From contig OY282610.1 of the NCBI GenBank assembly GCA_958298945.1, positions 22,220,233 to 22,284,232 of the forward strand: a stretch of 64,000 nucleotides of DNA, given 5' to 3'. Source of the DNA: Atherix ibis. Taxonomy: Eukaryota; Arthropoda; Insecta; Diptera; Athericidae. Numbering within the stretch: the first letter of the stretch is position 1; each line of letters starts with the position of its first letter. Positions 60,234-64,000 of the stretch are shown here, in pieces. The translations under genes were made by a program, and so were the position numbers. The notes below the pieces were generated by a model. It had not been told where the DNA came from. It saw only the letters and a program-made list of their open reading frames with translations, and ran no database searches.

Positions 60234-61441
60234 GGGTGATGCATCTGGCGGTTGCATTTCGCACCACTATTTATTTGAAGTACTTGAGCGTTAAATGTCA
60301 TCACGAATTGACAGATTGTTAGTTGAAAGTCAGAATTTTTCGAATTGGTAATCCATACGCTTGAAGAAAAGTGGAAAATATTGAGAACTTACTTCCAAAG
60401 TGGTGAGTCTTCAACCCAAACTGTGAGAAATTTAAAAAAAAAATGAGCAAAGATCGAAAGCCATCACGTCAACTTGTGGGCAAATTCAGGAAGCAAAACT
60501 AGTTGATTGGTTGCCAAAGCAACTCGTTCCCGCTCTAAGACAGTGCGTACGACCGAGAATATTGCCGCCGTTGCTGAAAATGTCCGTAATCGTCCATCAA
60601 CATCAACTCGTCACCGTTCTCAGGAATTGAACATTTCTCGCACTTCTCTGTTGAGAATTTTGCACCAAGACTTCGGTATAAAAGCTTACAAAGTTCAATT
60701 AGTCCAACAACTAAAGCCGCATGACCATCCGATGCATTTTCGGTTTGCCCAATGGGATCAAGATCAATTGGCCGAATATGAACATTTTTACTGAAAAATC
60801 ATCTTTACGGATGAGGCCCAATTCCACCTCGGTGGGTATGTCAACAAACAAAATTGTCGCATCTGGGGCTCAGAAAATCCATACGTCACCATGGAAAAGC
60901 CAATGCATCTACAACAAGTAACGGTTTGGTGCGGATTTTGCACTGGAGGCATCATTGGCCCATTTTTATTCGAAAACGATGAAGGAGCCGCCATTACGGT
61001 CAATGTTGAGCGCTATCGTGGCATGCTCAACGAATTTTTCTTTCCAAAAGTTGAAGAGAATGGCATGGACGACATTTGGTTTCAACAGGACGGGGCCACT
61101 TGCCACACAGCCAACGTAACAATCCAACTTTTGGGCACTGCTTTCGAAAACCGAATAATCAGCCGAAATTCTGATTGTCAACTGGCCGCCTCGGATCTGT
61201 AATTTGAGCCCGTTGGATTATTTTCTGTGGAGAGCCGTTAAGGATAAATTTTACGCAAGCCATCCAGAGAAAATTGACGCCTTGAAACATGAAATCAAAG
61301 TTGCTATTGAAAAATTGGATCGATCGAATGGGGTACTATAAGGTCAGCCGTGGCAGTCATTTAAATGATTTTGTGTTTCATTCTGAAATTTCAAGGATCA
61401 ATCTTTCTAATATAAAACCGGAAATTTCAAAAAATATACAC
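60234..61441 (+). mobile_element. mariner-like family E (DD41D type)
   Basis: The left border TAGGGTGATGCATCTGGCGG and the right border with TACACTAG mark the likely ends; only a few terminal bases pair (TAGGGTG against TAGTGTA), so the ends are less sure than in other families. The gene inside defines the extent. Confidence 0.75.
60375..61341 (+). pseudogene. DD41D-type transposase with one internal stop and frameshifts (family E)
   Basis: After a damaged N-terminus (KDRKPSRQLVG at about 60450, frameshift near 60500) the frame 60507-61180 is open except for one TGA at 60792-60794. It holds TTENIAAVAENVRNRPSTSTRHRSQ (helix-turn-helix), LQ-type linker LKPHDHP, KIIFTDEAQFHLGGYVNKQN (first D), QVTVWCGF, and WFQQDGATCHTANVTI (second D). 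A frameshift at about 61180 leads to NWPPRICNLSPLDYFLW (third D). The count from QQD to PLD is 41 residues between, as in family D. Three lesions separate it from a full gene, so it is younger than family H. Confidence 0.87.
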
Positions 61442-61443
61442 TA

Positions 61444-63284
61444 GTTTTTTTTTATTTACTTTTGAAAATGCAACTTTTGAATGAAAATAATTATAACTGA
61501 TAAATTTATGTTTTTATAAAATTTTTCTAATAGTTTTAATGAATCTTTAAAAAAAAAAATAAACAATTTTCCTTACTAACTAGAATAATTAAAACTCATG
61601 ACAAAATTGTTGATTGAACATTGGTTACTTAAAAGTAAATAAAAATTTTCCTTGAATTATCAACAAAAACGAATTTCATAAGTTGCACTTTTGTTTGTGG
61701 TATTTGCACTCTGAACACTACTACTAACATACTAAGCTTTTCAACATTTAAATTTCAAAATGCAACAATAATTGCTCATCAAAGTTTTTTTTTTTGTACA
61801 TAGTCGTTTCCATTTTATAGTCATCAGTCACTAAAATTACCAACATCCAAGGATAACTCAATTAAAGTATTATGATTGTATAAATATATACAAAAGTTCA
61901 TTAAACAAAAAACAAAAGTTAAATCCTTCTTAACTATAACGGTTTTTACTGTTTTTGTTGCGGTTTCTGCAACTATAATTGTGGTAAAATTATAACCTAA
62001 GTAAGAATCCTTGAAGAATAACGGACCAAAAGATTTTCCTTACTGGTTTTTTAATTTTTACATTTTTTTTTGTATTTTTGGTTGTTTTTTTTGCAATTAA
62101 AACCAACCATGGAATGTTCTAATAAAGTTTGTTTTAAAGTAAAATAATTTTGTTTTCCTAAATAATCATTACTCATAAACAATGCTGATGTAGCAGAAAT
62201 GAGAACACCAGAAATTAACAAAGCTAAAGGATACTCCTCTTTAGTTGCATTGGTTTTTAGAACGAACACAATCTCAGCAAAGGAGATTGTGTTTGACCGC
62301 ATATTAAGCTATAACGAAAGTTAATGATTTGCATTTGTTATCTTGAAATTATTAAGTATTTATGAATAACAAACGTAAATAAGAATAACAAACTGCATGA
62401 AAAAGTTACTTCTATTGAGATTATGCGAAAATTGTGTACTTTAAGTTAAATTCATTTTAGTTAATTAGGGAAAAGTTACCAAAGTTCTTGTTTTATTTTA
62501 AATGAAAATTTTCCAAAAAGAGCAACTTCTCTAAAAGCTTATAAATTTATGGAAATGGGAAAATTTATCTCAAAACAATTACTTAAAATAAATTCAAAAT
62601 TGCACACGAATAAACCTAGCCTAATTGATCAGAAAGGAGAACACGACATTTCGACTAATACTCGTACTTTGTGTATAATGAAAGCAAATTTATTTTATTA
62701 TATTCTGACGCCAAAGTAAAAAAAAAATAGAATTAATTTATTTATAAAAAAAATAGTAAGCAAAGCGATTTTAGTCAAAGTTTGATCGGCAAAAATCCTT
62801 AAAATCATTAGAATTTCTAGCCTCCAAAAATTTTGATATCAGCTGAAAATTTCAACAATAAACTGTACGCATTAAATTGTAAAAAAGGACGAGTTTTTAT
62901 GTAAAATTTTAAGATCCTAAATTTGTTCGATGTCATTTTTTAACCAAAAATATAATTTTGTCATTTTTTAACCGAAAATATAATTTTGTTAATAAATTTG
63001 CAGAGAACGATGATTCTGTCAGGATATCCAAAACCGCAAATGATTTTGAATTCAGCTTTTACAAATTGCACATTTATTCCTAATATGATGATTACCTAAT
63101 TTATTAATAATGATATTGTGTTAATTCTTCAAAGCTATTATAATTCAAATGAACCATAATTAATTAATATTCTAAGCTGATTATGGGATTATACGATAAT
63201 ACATTGTCTGATCTGTGGAATACTGTGCATTCTAAATAGGAGAGTGTTCACCTATAAATATAAACAATTTTTGGAAAAAAAATT
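61444..63284. other. AT-rich spacer with one weak exon-like frame
   Basis: Mostly AT-rich without coding character; see 62173-62308. Confidence 0.55.
62173..62308 (-). pseudogene. Possible exon or exon relic, weakly SWEET-transporter-like
   Basis: On the minus strand an AG at 62310-62309 precedes a frame LNMRSNTISFAEIVFVLKT, continued by EEYPLALLISGVLISATSALFM, and a GT at 62172-62171 could be a donor. The frame runs on open to 62051. The hydrophobic block after a KT.N...PLALL motif recalls the second MtN3/SWEET repeat of insect sugar transporters (KT/AKNSE.LPLPL, then a membrane helix, then ND/SD...Q.N). This is a resemblance from memory with few identities; partner exons were not found. 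It could be a chance frame. Confidence 0.2.
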
Positions 63285-64000
63285 ACTGGTAAATTTTGGC
63301 GGACAAGTTTTCATTGACGAATTTTTACTGGCAAATTTTGGCGGACAAGTTTTCATTGCCGAATTTTTACTGGCAAATTTTTATTCATAAATATTTATTG
63401 ACAAATTTTCACTGAGACATTTTACTGAAAACTTGTCACTAACAAATGACCAATTTTTTATAATAAATTTTTCTGAAAATTTTCATTGACAAATTTTTAC
63501 GGAAAATTTTTACTGACAAATTTTTACTGAAAAATTTTTAGTGGCAACTTTTTACGGACGAATTTTTATTGACAAATTTTTATAGGCAAATTTTTAATGA
63601 CCAATTTTTTATAATAAATTTTTCTGACAATTTTCATTGACAAATTTTTACGGAAAAATTTTTACTGACAAATTTTTACAGGCAAATTTTTACTGACAAT
63701 TTTCACTGACAAATTTTTACGGGAAAATTTTTACTGACAAATTTTTACAAGCAAATTTTTACTGATAATTTTCACTGACAAATTTTTATTGACAAACTTT
63801 TACTGATCAATTTTTACTGACCAATTTTTTATAACAAATTTTTTCTGACAATTTTCACTGACAAATTTTTACGGAAAAATTTTTACTGACAAATTTTTAC
63901 AGGCGAATTTTTACTGACAATTTTCACTGACAAATTTTTACGGAAAAATTTTTACTGACAAATTTTTACAGGCAAATTTTTACTGATAATTTTCACTGAC
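63285..64000. repeat. Minisatellite 4: the 14 bp family in inverted orientation, cut by the right edge
   Basis: The unit TTTTACTGACAAAT is the reverse complement of the minisatellite 2 unit ATTTGTCAGTAAAA. Variants also correspond (TTTTACAGGCAAAT is the inverse of ATTTGCCTGTAAAA). A longer period is visible in the repeated order GACAATTTTCACTGACAAAT, then ACGGAAAAATTTTTACTGAC, at about 63690, 63850 and 63920. Confidence 0.94.

Noticed and set aside
1..64000. tRNA, rRNA or other structured RNA genes
   Set aside because: I looked for tRNA-type TTCGAAT/TTCGATT arms with matching acceptor stems and for rDNA-like conserved blocks next to the R1-clade remnant, and saw none; a covariance-model scan would be needed to exclude them.

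Overview
The window looks like non-genic eukaryotic DNA, almost certainly from an insect. It is strongly AT-rich by eye, has no operons or bacterial signals, and is packed with mariner-type transposons flanked by TA target duplications, one R1-clade non-LTR retrotransposon remnant, minisatellites and microsatellites. Motifs such as ACATATGTATG and TACATACATACG lean towards Diptera, but the order is not settled. I found no confident host gene. The best candidate is a weak exon-like frame at 62173-62308 (minus) that resembles, from memory, a SWEET sugar transporter segment.

Layout. 1-763: mariner family G, running off the left edge. 2704-3990: family A copy 1. 4418-6140: 5'-truncated R1-clade retrotransposon. 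8155-9413: family A copy 2. 11200-13330: an 11-12 bp minisatellite. 15455-20400: a 14 bp minisatellite with higher-order repeats. 24249-25436: family B, a mariner with inverted repeats of about 210 bp. 26444-27955: family D (DD41D type), chimeric. 31826-33118: family A copy 3, nearly intact and inserted beside family F copy 1 (33121-34138). 34250-34770: family H remnant. 37462-38287: family B copy 2. 39948-41110: family C copy 1. 42871-44665: family D copy 2 with a family G element nested inside. 44728-44997: family B end. 45201-46422: family A copy 4. 48105-50111: family F copy 2 with an inverted copy of the F/H block. 50192-50334: family B solo end. 51950-54860: a satellite of about 335 bp units with family B copy 5 nested in it. 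59051-59847: family C copy 2. 60234-61441: family E. 63285-64000: the 14 bp minisatellite again, in opposite orientation, running off the right edge. The rest is AT-rich DNA in which I see no gene.

How the parts relate. Eight transposon families (A to H; letters are mine) belong to the Tc1/mariner superfamily. A, B, C, F and G show a D,D34D spacing where both residues are visible; D and E show D,D41D; H is judged D/E-like only by resemblance. None has a clearly complete transposase gene. A copies 1 and 3 come closest. Sibling copies let several events be read directly: nested TA insertions, deletions of catalytic residues, templated inverted insertions, a tandem chimera, and an inverted segmental duplication. 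The most unusual structures are the family B 'snap-back' mariners, a 56-bp perfectly TA-flanked palindrome made of two family F ends, and the same minisatellite family in inverted orientation near both sides of the window.
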